Below the pieces are notes generated by a model. The model was not told the DNA's origin. It searched no databases and saw only the letters and a list, made by a program, of their open reading frames with translations. The position numbers and the translations under genes were made by a program. From NCBI GenBank assembly GCA_001604385.1, contig LVBK01000020.1, positions 62,001 to 126,000 on the forward strand: a stretch of DNA of 64,000 nucleotides, written 5' to 3'. This document shows, one piece after another, positions 8,127 through 17,531 of the stretch. This DNA comes from Spirochaetales bacterium Spiro_09. GTDB taxonomy: Bacteria; Spirochaetota; Spirochaetia; Treponematales; Treponemataceae. Position 1 is the stretch's first letter. The number at the start of each line of letters is the position of its first letter.

Positions 8127-10629
8127 GCCCGTCCTGGCAGGTGTCCTTTTACTGGTTGTAGCGCTCGTCTCCTGTGCTCCCCGTGACGCGGAACAGGCCG
8201 ATCTCTCTGCGTCCGTCGCGTCGCCGCCGATACCGCAGCCGTCCCTGGTGATCAACGAGGTAATGTCCTCGAATACCCGGTTTTTGTATGACCGGCAGGG
8301 GAATACCTCCGACTGGATAGAGCTTCGCAATACCGGACGGCGACCGCTCCGCATCGGAGGCTGGGGCCTCAGCGACAGTGAGAAAAACCCGTTCAAATTC
8401 ACCTTCCCCGATATTGTTGTACCGCCGCTTTCCCTGGTTCTTGTCCGCGCGTCCGGAATGGAGATTACGGACGGAATTGAACTGCATGCGCCGTTTCGCC
8501 TCCAGTCCGGTGGCGAGAAAATCCGGCTGTCGGACAAAAATGGTGTCCTGATAGACAGTCTGCGCATACCTCCCCTTGAAACCAACGCCAGTTACGGACG
8601 GCCACATTCCGATCCTGGTCGCTTTGACCTTCTCTCCGAAGCGACTCCCGGCGCGATGAATGCCGACTATCTGAGCGGGGATGAGCGCGTTCCGGCCCTT
8701 ACCGCGAATACCCGAACAGGACGTGTGAGTGCGGGAAGCATGCTGACCCTTGCGTGCGATCATCCGGAGGCTGAAATTCGCTATACCCTGGACGGATCGG
8801 TCCCCGACCTTTTTTCGCCCCTGTGGCCCGGCTCCCTTGCCCTTGATCCCTCCCTGATTCCTGATGAATCCCTGACCGCGGTGGAAGGAATTACCGAGCA
8901 GTATGAGTCTCCGGGAATTATCGGGGAACGGGCCCTTGTTGTGCGAGCCCGGGCCTTTGTTCCGGGCTTGAAGCCGTCCTCCTGTTTCACCGGAACGTAT
9001 TTTTTTGAAAGCGATGCCCTTGAGCGCAGTATGCCTGTCATGCTTTTGACATTGCCTGCCGGGAGCCTGATGAACCGCGATTCGGGTATCTATGTGCTTG
9101 GCCGCGTGTATGCCGACTGGAGGGCCAACAATCCCGACGCTCATTATCAGGGCGACAGTCCTGCGAACTATAACCGGCGTGGTGGGGCCTGGCGCGTGCC
9201 GGTAGCGGCCGAGTTTGTTGATGGAGGAAGCGGTTTTTCGGTCGATGGTGAACTGAAATTGATGGGCGGCTGGTCGCGGGCAAGCGCGCAAAAGTCGTTT
9301 CAGCTCTTTTTTCACCGCAAGGCGGATGATTCGGGCGCCCTGGAATATGAACTGTTTCCGGGACTCCTGTCGCGCGACGGTTCCGGCCGCCCGGTCCGTT
9401 CTTTCCGGTCTGTGCTGCTGCGAAACGGCGGCAATGACTGGCCGATAACCCTCTTCCGCGACCTGATGATCGGGCGGCTTGTCTCCCTCTTTCCGGTGGA
9501 CGTCCAGGCCGGCCGTCCGGTCATTGTGTATGTGAACGGGGAGTATTGGGGAATCCTGAACATGCGGGAAGCCTTTGACGAAGGCTATTTTTCTGCCCAT
9601 TACGGATCTGATCCCGGACGGGTACGCATGCTTGAGGGAAAGGACCCGACCGGTACCGAGCTTCGGCTCGGGAGCGAGCGGGACCTCCGCGCGTACAACT
9701 CCCTGCGGGATGCCATTTCCCGCGCGGATTTCTCTTCGCAGGAGACGTACGACCGCTTTGATCGACAGATGGATCTTCGGAACCATGCCCTGTATACCGC
9801 CATACAAACCTGGACCGCAAACGGTGACTGGCCGGGAAACAATATCCGCTATTGGCGGTACGATGGTGTCCGGCCTTCCGACGTCGCTGCGGGCGTGAAA
9901 ACCTCCCTCGACGGACGCTTTCGCTGGCTCCTGTATGATCTTGAGTTCTCGATGAATATTTATAACCCGAACCAGTTTCGGGTAAATATGTTCGAAGTTC
10001 TCAATACACCCGATGCTCCCGGATGGCCAAACCCGCCCTGGTCAACCGTTCTGTGGCGAGCCTTCCTGAAGAGTCCGGAGTATCGCCGTCATCTGGTGAA
10101 CGCTGCCTGCGATCTGACAAGCTCGGTGTTTACTCCTCAAGCCATAGCACGCGCAGTGGATGAAATGATAGCCCTCTATAATCCGGAAATGGACGCGCAC
10201 TGGCAACGCTGGAACTGGGCGGCAAGCGGAAGCCGTGAAAACTGGCTGGCGCGGACGGAGGTACTGAAAGAGTACCCCGTCTATCGGACTCCGGAGTTCC
10301 ACCATCACCTCCGGAACTTCTTTATCCTTCCCCGCTCTGTCCCGGTTGTGGTCGAAGTGCCGGAGGGTGGGACCGTGGAGTTCAATTACCTTCGTCTTCG
10401 CGGGGAAACCTTCACAGGCTCGTATTATCCCGGCATACCCGTGGATATGCGAGCGCTTCCCGACGATGGATATCGCTTCACCGGGTGGCAGGCCATTCCA
10501 CCCGACAGAAGCTGGAACGAAGGCCCTGATGAAAGCGGGAGGCTTTTTTCCCCGGAGGACAGGCTGCGCCTTGATCCGAAACAGGGAATCAGGCTGAAAG
10601 CCCGTTTTGAAAGGATATCTCGAGACTGA
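8113..10629 (+). CDS. CotH kinase-family lipoprotein with lamin-tail-like domain
   Basis: Lipoprotein signal (LLLVVALVSCAP); INEVMSSN...DWIELRNTG (LTD); CotH region (LLRNGGNDWPITLFRDLMIGRLV...NGEYWGILNMRE). Confidence 0.85.
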   Translation: MYRCKPVLAGVLLLVVALVSCAPRDAEQADLSASVASPPIPQPSLVINEVMSSNTRFLYDRQGNTSDWIELRNTGRRPLRIGGWGLSDSEKNPFKFTFPDIVVPPLSLVLVRASGMEITDGIELHAPFRLQSGGEKIRLSDKNGVLIDSLRIPPLETNASYGRPHSDPGRFDLLSEATPGAMNADYLSGDERVPALTANTRTGRVSAGSMLTLACDHPEAEIRYTLDGSVPDLFSPLWPGSLALDPSLIPDESLTAVEGITEQYESPGIIGERALVVRARAFVPGLKPSSCFTGTYFFESDALERSMPVMLLTLPAGSLMNRDSGIYVLGRVYADWRANNPDAHYQGDSPANYNRRGGAWRVPVAAEFVDGGSGFSVDGELKLMGGWSRASAQKSFQLFFHRKADDSGALEYELFPGLLSRDGSGRPVRSFRSVLLRNGGNDWPITLFRDLMIGRLVSLFPVDVQAGRPVIVYVNGEYWGILNMREAFDEGYFSAHYGSDPGRVRMLEGKDPTGTELRLGSERDLRAYNSLRDAISRADFSSQETYDRFDRQMDLRNHALYTAIQTWTANGDWPGNNIRYWRYDGVRPSDVAAGVKTSLDGRFRWLLYDLEFSMNIYNPNQFRVNMFEVLNTPDAPGWPNPPWSTVLWRAFLKSPEYRRHLVNAACDLTSSVFTPQAIARAVDEMIALYNPEMDAHWQRWNWAASGSRENWLARTEVLKEYPVYRTPEFHHHLRNFFILPRSVPVVVEVPEGGTVEFNYLRLRGETFTGSYYPGIPVDMRALPDDGYRFTGWQAIPPDRSWNEGPDESGRLFSPEDRLRLDPKQGIRLKARFERISRD

Positions 10630-10663
10630 AACTGCTCCAGGCGGGTCGGATATACAGTCTGGG

Positions 10664-11782
10664 TCATGGCTCCAGGCGGTAGAGGCCTGCCCGTTGCGCA
10701 TCGGTAATGAAGTACACATATCCGTCCGGACCCTCGCGAACATCGCGGATACGCCCCACACGTCCCTCAAGAAGCGTTTCCGCCTCGATTACCCGATCTC
10801 CGTCCAGGGCAAGCCGTACGATACGGGTACCGGCAAGATTGCCTGAAAAGAGGTTGCCTCTCCACTTGGGAAAGGCATTGCCGGTGTAGAAGTCCAGTCC
10901 CGACGGGGCAATTGAGGGTGTCCACTGGATGAGTGAATCCTCCATCCCCTCCTTTGTAGTCCCTTCTCCGATTCGCGCTCCCGAACCATATTGTCTTCCG
11001 TGGGTGACTACCGGCCAACCGTAATTGGCTCCCGCACGCACCCGATTCAGTTCATCGCCGCCCTGGGGACCGTGTTCGGTCGCGAATATTTTCCCGGTCC
11101 CCGGCTGAACGGCAAGTCCTTGAATGTTACGGTGACCCAGCGAATACACGCTTGCGGCGGCCGCTTTGTTTTTGACAAAGGGATTGTCCGGGGGAATCGA
11201 GCCGTCCCGGTTAATGCGGTGTACTTTTCCCGCGCTGTCGAAGGGATCCTGGGCGCGATTCATGTCGCCGCGGTCACCGGTAGAAACAAGCAGGGTTCCA
11301 TCCGGCAAAAAACGCAGTCTGGAGCCGAAATGCTGACCAGCGCCGGTTTTCCTGTCCATTTCCCAGATTCGTTGCACCCCGATCAGGCTGTCTCCCTGAA
11401 GAATGGCCCGGCTTACCGCCGTTCCGCTTCCGGACGAACCGGAAACCGAATGGCTCAGATACAGGGTCCTGTTTGTGGCAAAATCCGGATCAAGAGCTAT
11501 GTCGAGAAGGCCTCCCTGACCGCCGGTCGCTACAGCAGGGACACCCTCTATGCGCGATGTGGATGCCGCAGAAATGCGGAGGAGGTTTCCTCTTTTTTCT
11601 GTAACGAGAATTGAACCGTCGGGAAGAAAGACAAAACCCCAGGGTTGCACCAGTCCTTCCCGGACTGTAACCAGCGAAAAGGAATGATGCTGTGATGATT
11701 CTTGCGCATGGAGTAAAGACGGTAAAAGGGGAGTGGCGAAACAGAGAATGCCTGCCATATACAAAGCCGTACTTTTTCTCAT
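10664..11782 (-). CDS. PQQ-dependent sugar dehydrogenase family (secreted)
   Basis: QPWGFVFLPDGSILVTEKRGNL, LGHRNIQGLA, EHGPQGGDELN motifs; signal peptide; RBS AAGGAGG. Confidence 0.88.
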   Translation of the reverse strand: MRKSTALYMAGILCFATPLLPSLLHAQESSQHHSFSLVTVREGLVQPWGFVFLPDGSILVTEKRGNLLRISAASTSRIEGVPAVATGGQGGLLDIALDPDFATNRTLYLSHSVSGSSGSGTAVSRAILQGDSLIGVQRIWEMDRKTGAGQHFGSRLRFLPDGTLLVSTGDRGDMNRAQDPFDSAGKVHRINRDGSIPPDNPFVKNKAAAASVYSLGHRNIQGLAVQPGTGKIFATEHGPQGGDELNRVRAGANYGWPVVTHGRQYGSGARIGEGTTKEGMEDSLIQWTPSIAPSGLDFYTGNAFPKWRGNLFSGNLAGTRIVRLALDGDRVIEAETLLEGRVGRIRDVREGPDGYVYFITDAQRAGLYRLEP

Positions 11783-11864
11783 ATGTTCCTCCTTCTGTAT
11801 AAGTTAGTATGTTAATAGGAAAAGTCAACTATTATGAATGACAGCTACAACATGGAATTCTAAC

Positions 11865-11894
11865 TTGCGTGTTCCCCATGGACGGCAGTAGTAT
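11865..11894 (+). promoter_or_regulatory. Sigma70-like promoter, predicted leaderless
   Basis: TTGCGT-N18-TAGTAT, 6 nt before ATG at 11901, no SD. Confidence 0.5.
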
Positions 11895-11900
11895 GTATCC

Positions 11901-13229
11901 ATGGCACGAAAAAAGAACAAGATTTTTTTACTCGATACGAATGTGGTGTTGCACGACTTCCGCTGCATCTATCAGTTCGAGGAGCATGATATTGTTATTC
12001 CGATCACCGTGCTTGAAGAACTGGACCGCTTTAAAAAGGGCAACGACATTATCAATTTTCATGCCCGCGAGTTTACCCGCGAAATTGACCAATTGTCGGG
12101 CGATCTTCTTTTCAGCAAGGGTGTGCAGCTTGGCCCCAAACTGGGAAAGCTGTTTGTCGAAACCGGCAAGCCTTTTTCCAGGACCCTTGCGGAATCCTTT
12201 CCGGAACAATCCGCGGATCACCGTATTCTTGCCATTACGGAATATATCGCCCAGAAATACCCTGACCGGCACGTTGTCCTCGTTACCAAGGATATCAACC
12301 TCAGGCTCAAGGCAAAATCACTGGGTCTGTTCGCCGAGGACTATGAATCCGACAAGGTTCAGGATGTCAGTGAATTCGACCGGACAATAAAAAAAATCGA
12401 GGACATGGATTCCCGCCTCATTGGCCGCCTCTATGAGGAGGAACGCGTTCCCTATGCCGACTTCGGGTTTGACCGGAAACCGCAGTACCACCAGTATTAC
12501 ATTCTGAAAAATTCCTCCTCAAGCGCGCTTGCCTGTTATGACAAGGAGCATGACAGCTTGCGCCGGGTTGAGCGCCTGCGCTGTTATGGCATTGAACCCC
12601 GGAACGCGGAACAGGCCTTTTCCCTTGATGCGCTCATGCAGCCGGACATTCCCCTGGTAGCCCTTTCCGGCAAGGCCGGAACCGGGAAAACGCTTCTTGC
12701 CCTGGCTGCCGCCCTGTCGCAGGAAGACAAGTTTGATCAGATACTGCTTTCACGGCCGATCGTGCCGCTCGCGAATCGGGATATCGGCTTTCTTCCCGGA
12801 GACGTAGATGACAAAATCGGCCCGTACATGCACCCCCTTTTTGACAACCTTTCGGTTATAAAGCATCAGTTCAAAACGAATGGCAAAGAAAACCAGCATA
12901 TCGATGATTTGCAGAAGAAGGGTAAACTGGTTATTTCGCCTCTTGCCTATATCCGGGGCAGAAGTCTGTCAAACGTGTTTTTCATTGTCGATGAGGCTCA
13001 AAACCTGACTCCGCACGAGGTAAAAACCATTATTACCCGCGCAGCCGAAGGAACCCGCATGATTTTTACCGGCGACATCCAGCAAATCGATTCGCCGTAT
13101 CTCGATTCCAGTTCGAACGGTCTGAGTTACTTGATTGATCGTATGCGCGGGCAGGAAGTGTTTGCGCATGTGCACCTGGTTAAAAGCGAGCGAAGCCGAC
13201 TGGCCGAGCTGGCAAGCTCTCTTTTGTAG
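11901..13229 (+). CDS. PIN-domain/PhoH-family ATPase fusion
   Basis: N-terminal PIN (KIFLLDTNVVLHD); Walker A SGKAGTGKTLLALA; FIVDEAQNLTPHEVKTIITRAAEGTRMIFTGDIQQID. Confidence 0.92.
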   Translation: MARKKNKIFLLDTNVVLHDFRCIYQFEEHDIVIPITVLEELDRFKKGNDIINFHAREFTREIDQLSGDLLFSKGVQLGPKLGKLFVETGKPFSRTLAESFPEQSADHRILAITEYIAQKYPDRHVVLVTKDINLRLKAKSLGLFAEDYESDKVQDVSEFDRTIKKIEDMDSRLIGRLYEEERVPYADFGFDRKPQYHQYYILKNSSSSALACYDKEHDSLRRVERLRCYGIEPRNAEQAFSLDALMQPDIPLVALSGKAGTGKTLLALAAALSQEDKFDQILLSRPIVPLANRDIGFLPGDVDDKIGPYMHPLFDNLSVIKHQFKTNGKENQHIDDLQKKGKLVISPLAYIRGRSLSNVFFIVDEAQNLTPHEVKTIITRAAEGTRMIFTGDIQQIDSPYLDSSSNGLSYLIDRMRGQEVFAHVHLVKSERSRLAELASSLL

Positions 13230-13248
13230 GTTTTTCCCCGATCGGGGG

Positions 13249-13277
13249 CAGACACGATTTTTACTTTATGGTACAAT
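13249..13277 (+). promoter_or_regulatory. Sigma70-like promoter for RRM gene
   Basis: CAGACA-N17-TACAAT; gives about 115-nt 5' UTR. Confidence 0.35.
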
Positions 13278-13398
13278 ACACATGTTGGCAGTTCATCCTG
13301 GATGTTTTTTACCGGATACCGGGCGCGAATCGCTTGCAGGCTTGTCAGAGGACGGGCAAATTATTGTTAATCCGGTGGATCGGATGAAGGATGCCAGT

Positions 13399-13668
13399 AT
13401 GGGCAAGAAAGTTTATGTAGGAAATCTCAGCTATGACACAAGTGACGCGGGTCTCGCCGAATTGTTCGGAGCACACGGAAACGTAGTGTCTGCACGCACG
13501 ATTGTTGACCGCGACACAGGCCGTTCAAAAGGCTTTGCGTTTGTTGAAATGGGAACTGACGAGGAAGCTCAGTCAGCCATTTCCGCCTTGAATGGTATGT
13601 CCCTTGATGGACGTCAGATTAAGGTGAATGAATCTGTAGAAAAACCCCGCACAAACAGCCGCTGGTAA
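13399..13668 (+). CDS. RRM-domain RNA-binding protein
   Basis: RNP2 KVYVGNLSY and RNP1 SKGFAFVEM; start at MGKKVYVG with AAGGA upstream. Confidence 0.92.
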   Translation: MGKKVYVGNLSYDTSDAGLAELFGAHGNVVSARTIVDRDTGRSKGFAFVEMGTDEEAQSAISALNGMSLDGRQIKVNESVEKPRTNSRW

Positions 13669-13689
13669 GATACCGGCGTTATGAATAAA

Positions 13690-13722
13690 GCCGTCCGGCC
13701 CTGAGCCGGGCGGTTTTTTTTT
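13690..13722 (+). terminator. Intrinsic terminator downstream of RRM gene
   Basis: CCGTCCGGC-CCTGA-GCCGGGCGG followed by T9. Confidence 0.85.
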
Positions 13723-13829
13723 GTCCGATTTCCGTTCTTTATGTGACCATATCACCGTTTCGTTCCGGCGGTATGGTCGTGCACCTTTTTCCTGCGTATA
13801 TTACCGATATACGGAGAAAGGAGCCTTTC

Positions 13830-14381
13830 ATGAAAAAGTATGTACCGACCGCACTTATTCTTTTTGGCGTATTTTTTGTGATGTCCTGCGCCAGCGCCCC
13901 CACCACAGCGCACATACCCGCGGTGGAACGGATAGACTTCGACTTGTTCGAGGCACCCTGGTACGAAATAGCCCGCATCCCCATTCCCATTGCCTCTGAC
14001 TGGGTCGGTACGACCGATACCTACGTAAGACAGGAAGACGGCAGCTGGATAGTGCTGTATGAGGGCTATAAGGGCGATTTTGACGGAAAAAAAGGGGTGT
14101 TGACGCAAAAATTGAAGCTGGTGGAAGGCGATCGCCAGGGCGAAATGAAGGCGCGGCCCTTTCCTTTTATATGGATGCCCTACCGGATAATCTACTGGAA
14201 CAGTGAAAACAGAACCATGCTGGTAACAAGCGGTTCCATGGATTATCTGTGGATCATGGCCCGCGACAGCGTGCTTCCGCAAGCGGTCTATAACGAGCTT
14301 GTCGAAGAATCCGGGCGACTGGGTTTCGATATAGCCCGTCTCCAGATAGTTCCCCAACGTGAACATGGAGGTGAAATGTGA
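13830..14381 (+). CDS. Lipocalin-family lipoprotein
   Basis: Lipobox VMSCAS; APWYEIARIP (GxW motif variant); TSGSMDYLWIMARD. Confidence 0.8.
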   Translation: MKKYVPTALILFGVFFVMSCASAPTTAHIPAVERIDFDLFEAPWYEIARIPIPIASDWVGTTDTYVRQEDGSWIVLYEGYKGDFDGKKGVLTQKLKLVEGDRQGEMKARPFPFIWMPYRIIYWNSENRTMLVTSGSMDYLWIMARDSVLPQAVYNELVEESGRLGFDIARLQIVPQREHGGEM

Positions 14382-15109
14382 GATTTCTTACCGGTAACCC
14401 GCCGACCCTGCGCGTTGTATTCTCTGCCTTGTTTGTGCTGACCACCGTCGCCTCCCTTGCCGCTCAGACAACCACTATCTGGCGCTTTTCCTCCCGTGCG
14501 GTAAAGGACGGCCGTCTGGTGTATGACGAGAAGCATGAAGCGGAATATCGTGACGGAAAGATTTTCCGGGGCCGAACGGATTATCTTGCTCCCGACGGTA
14601 CGCCCCTTGCATATATAGAATCGTTCTTTACCGAATCCTTGACGGCCCCTTCCCACATTTTTGTCGATTATCGCAACGGTTTTACCCATGGTACCCGCTA
14701 TGAAAATGGACTGCCGGTATTATTTGCCCGGGAACAGGGCAAGGCGGAGCGGTCCCGGGTTCTGACGGAACGAAACAATGGTCGGGCCCTTATGGTGGGC
14801 TGTCAGGGACTTTTCTATTATTTGCAGGAAGATTTTGCTGTAGTGCGTGAACAACGGAGAATACCGGTACGGTTATTGATCACCGGCACCCTTGATGTAT
14901 ACGATTTTGAGCTTGAGTACAAGGGGGAGAAGGACGGGGTTGCGGACCTGGTTATCCATATTTCAAACCGCTTTTTGCGCCTGTTTGCTCCGAAACTGGA
15001 CGTCAAATATGATGCAGTGAACAAAAAAATGCTCTATTACCGCGGTTTGTCCAATATCCAGGATGATAGGGGAAGGCTCCAAACCGTGGAGATTGTCTAC
15101 ACCTATTAG
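14378..15109 (+). CDS. Secreted protein of unknown function
   Basis: Signal peptide; GTG start overlaps lipocalin stop by 4 bp (GTGA). Confidence 0.65.
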   Translation: MRFLTGNPPTLRVVFSALFVLTTVASLAAQTTTIWRFSSRAVKDGRLVYDEKHEAEYRDGKIFRGRTDYLAPDGTPLAYIESFFTESLTAPSHIFVDYRNGFTHGTRYENGLPVLFAREQGKAERSRVLTERNNGRALMVGCQGLFYYLQEDFAVVREQRRIPVRLLITGTLDVYDFELEYKGEKDGVADLVIHISNRFLRLFAPKLDVKYDAVNKKMLYYRGLSNIQDDRGRLQTVEIVYTY

Positions 15110-15124
15110 TGCCGGGTGCCTTCA

Positions 15125-16390
15125 CTATCGCGGTGAGGCGAACGAGTTATCCGAAAATTGTGGCATACGGAGCCCGGGCATTCTTCCCTGCGAAAATTCA
15201 TCCGTAGTATTCTGGGAAAACAGGCAGGATTGTGCAAGGATATTCGCACTCAGAGAATCGATCGAAAAAAGTGCGCTTCCCCGGTTGTTCGAAAAGGTGC
15301 AGTCCCGCCACAACACGTTTTCCGAGGCAATCACCTCGATCAGGCTGTATTCTCCGGTGTCCTGCAATCGGGTGGTGATGAACGAGATGTCGCTGCTTCT
15401 TTCGATACGTAACAAACCATAGGTACATTCCCGGATTATACTGTCGCTCAAGGTAACCTTCTGGGTGCGTTCCAGGGATATCCCGATGGTTCCGGACCCG
15501 TACAAGTCACAGCGAGACATATCGATCTGCTCGCAGTTTTTGAACCGTAATACGCCCCCCAAACAGTAACCGGGCACGCTATGACCGAAGGTAATGCCTG
15601 AAAGGGTAATTGCTGAACAGTTTTCAAAGGAAAATACCCAGCCATAGGCCGGTTCAATAACTATTTCCGCTCCCTCTTCCCCGATTATTGCGAGATTGGA
15701 TACTCCCCTGATCACCGGACACAGACCGTCATACTCGTCAACCCAATTGATGACGCGATTTTTTACCTGCCAGGATTGTGAAATATCGTATATTCCCTTT
15801 TTCAGGCGAATGGTTTTATCGCTTCCCACTGCTGCAATCAGTTCGTCTGCCGTACTGACATCAATGATCGATCCGGTTTTTGTTCCTGAACGGAGCGTAT
15901 TGTACAGCGTTCCCTCGGGCAAGCGGACGCTTTCCATCGCGAGAATTCGGGCCGTTTCCACCGCGATCGCTTTCAGGCGCAACAGGCGGGTATCATCGAG
16001 CGTCCCGGTTATGATGATTTGCGCTCCAAGCATTTTGCCAATGGACTGCGCTGACTCGTCGCTTACTTCACCTGAAAGCTGAAAGGTCAGTTCTTTTTTA
16101 ACGAGCTCGATGTCCTTGCGGTCAACCACCACAAGTTTTCCTGACTTGACGAAATTTTGGGCAATTTCCTGGCTTACAAAGGCCGCAAGATTTTCTGACG
16201 GCGCGGAGCAATCCAGCACTGCCACCACGCTTCCCTGAACGAGCGGTTTTTCAAGACGCAGGGCCGCATCGCGTATGCCCGTTTCTAGCAGACCGTCCTG
16301 ACCGTACAACACGGCGTTCAGCAGAAAGAGAATCAGACAGATTCCTGGCAAGGGATGGCGGATGCACTTCTGAAGATGGTTGGCACTCAT
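15125..16390 (-). CDS. Secreted protein: FlgO/CsgG-like N-terminal domain plus right-handed parallel beta-helix
   Basis: VAVLDCSAPSENLAAFVSQEIAQNFVKSGKLVVVDRKDIELVKKEL...LGAQIIITGTL; repetitive beta-helix C-terminus. Confidence 0.7.
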   Translation of the reverse strand: MSANHLQKCIRHPLPGICLILFLLNAVLYGQDGLLETGIRDAALRLEKPLVQGSVVAVLDCSAPSENLAAFVSQEIAQNFVKSGKLVVVDRKDIELVKKELTFQLSGEVSDESAQSIGKMLGAQIIITGTLDDTRLLRLKAIAVETARILAMESVRLPEGTLYNTLRSGTKTGSIIDVSTADELIAAVGSDKTIRLKKGIYDISQSWQVKNRVINWVDEYDGLCPVIRGVSNLAIIGEEGAEIVIEPAYGWVFSFENCSAITLSGITFGHSVPGYCLGGVLRFKNCEQIDMSRCDLYGSGTIGISLERTQKVTLSDSIIRECTYGLLRIERSSDISFITTRLQDTGEYSLIEVIASENVLWRDCTFSNNRGSALFSIDSLSANILAQSCLFSQNTTDEFSQGRMPGLRMPQFSDNSFASPR

Positions 16391-16397
16391 GTCGTGC

Positions 16398-16406
16398 AGT
16401 ATATCA
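16398..16406 (-). promoter_or_regulatory. Extended -10 promoter, predicted leaderless start of beta-helix gene
   Basis: TGATATACT 7 nt upstream of ATG at 16390, no SD. Confidence 0.4.
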
Positions 16407-16454
16407 CAGTTTGATTTTTTGCTCTTCGGGAATCTATTGAAGAAGCGCTTCGTG

Positions 16455-17531
16455 TCAGTTTCCTGAAACCTCGTACCGGTTCCTGCCGCCTTTCTTGGCC
16501 CGGTACAGGGCCTCGTCAATGCGGTGATACAGGGATTCAAACTGTTCGGATTCGCGGAATTCGCCCACACCGATACTGATCGTTATCTTGACTCCTTCAA
16601 GATCGGCCCGTTCGACCGCTGCGCGGACTTTTTCCGCTACCCGCGAGGCATTTCGCAAGGAGGTTTGGGGAAGCACAATAAGAAATTCTTCGCCTCCCAT
16701 GCGCGCGATGATGTCTGACTGCCGTATCTGCTCCTGCAGGCACCGGGTGAGCGCCGAGAGCACCCGGTCACCGGTCTGGTGTCCCCGCGTGTCATTGATG
16801 TCCTTGAAGTGGTCAACGTCGATGAGCAAACAGGATATGTCGGTATTATAGCGGTGTTTGGTCTCCAGCATCCGGTTAATGTATTCATGGAGAAAAATAC
16901 GGTTGTAGACTCCCGTTAAATGGTCCCGCAACATCATGTCGCGCATGCGCAGCCGGGCTACCTGATTCTGGGTGCGGCTCCGTTCGGTGTACATGCCCAA
17001 CGCAGCGCTCAAACCGCCCAGAAACGCAATCGAAATAATCAGGCTTTGGTTCGCAGTTTCCTGTAAGAACATGACGTAGACTATGCAAAACAGGGCGGTC
17101 AGATACAGAATAATCAGCGCATACCATCGGTAGGGCGCGCTCAGCATAATGCTGACCCCGATCGTCGCAATATATACCGCGGTCAGATTTTGATAATCGT
17201 GAAAGTCGAGCAGGGTCAGGGAAAGTCCGAGCGTAACCACAAAAAGGCAAAAAAGGAGGGCGGCGGCCGAGACCAGTTTTTTCAGGTGTTTTTTCCGTGC
17301 GAACCAGCTTCCAGCCATAAAAAGAGGCGCGAAAATAAGGGCTGAAAGGTACAGACGTACGTACCGGGCTGTATAGAGCGCACTGGTATTTCTGTCGGGC
17401 AGATACAGTTTTTGCAGCAAAAAAATGCCGCAGCTGGCAAAAAGAATGATCGCGAGGATCATGAAGGTTTTGTAATTATGGTGCAGTCTGAGGTCCGACA
17501 GCTCTTCGCGATAATCATTTTGTGTGCTCAC
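16455..17531 (-). CDS. Membrane diguanylate cyclase (GGDEF)
   Basis: TM segments then DHLTGVYNRIFLHEY...DVDHFKDINDTRGHQTGD...RMGGEEFLIVLP; GTG start overlaps upstream stop (GTGA). Confidence 0.9.
   Translation of the reverse strand: MSTQNDYREELSDLRLHHNYKTFMILAIILFASCGIFLLQKLYLPDRNTSALYTARYVRLYLSALIFAPLFMAGSWFARKKHLKKLVSAAALLFCLFVVTLGLSLTLLDFHDYQNLTAVYIATIGVSIMLSAPYRWYALIILYLTALFCIVYVMFLQETANQSLIISIAFLGGLSAALGMYTERSRTQNQVARLRMRDMMLRDHLTGVYNRIFLHEYINRMLETKHRYNTDISCLLIDVDHFKDINDTRGHQTGDRVLSALTRCLQEQIRQSDIIARMGGEEFLIVLPQTSLRNASRVAEKVRAAVERADLEGVKITISIGVGEFRESEQFESLYHRIDEALYRAKKGGRNRYEVSGN

Noticed and set aside
8149-9807. 552-aa minus-strand ORF opposite CotH
   Set aside because: Antisense shadow of a high-GC coding region; composition is basic and low-complexity with no recognisable domain.
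13236-13247. CCCCGATCGGGG palindrome after the PhoH gene as terminator
   Set aside because: Only a 4-bp stem with a 4-nt loop and no U tract; could be chance.
13135-13398. N-terminal extension of the RRM ORF
   Set aside because: It runs through the PhoH 3' end and the promoter region; the RRM fold starts at MGKKVYVG (13399) with an SD.
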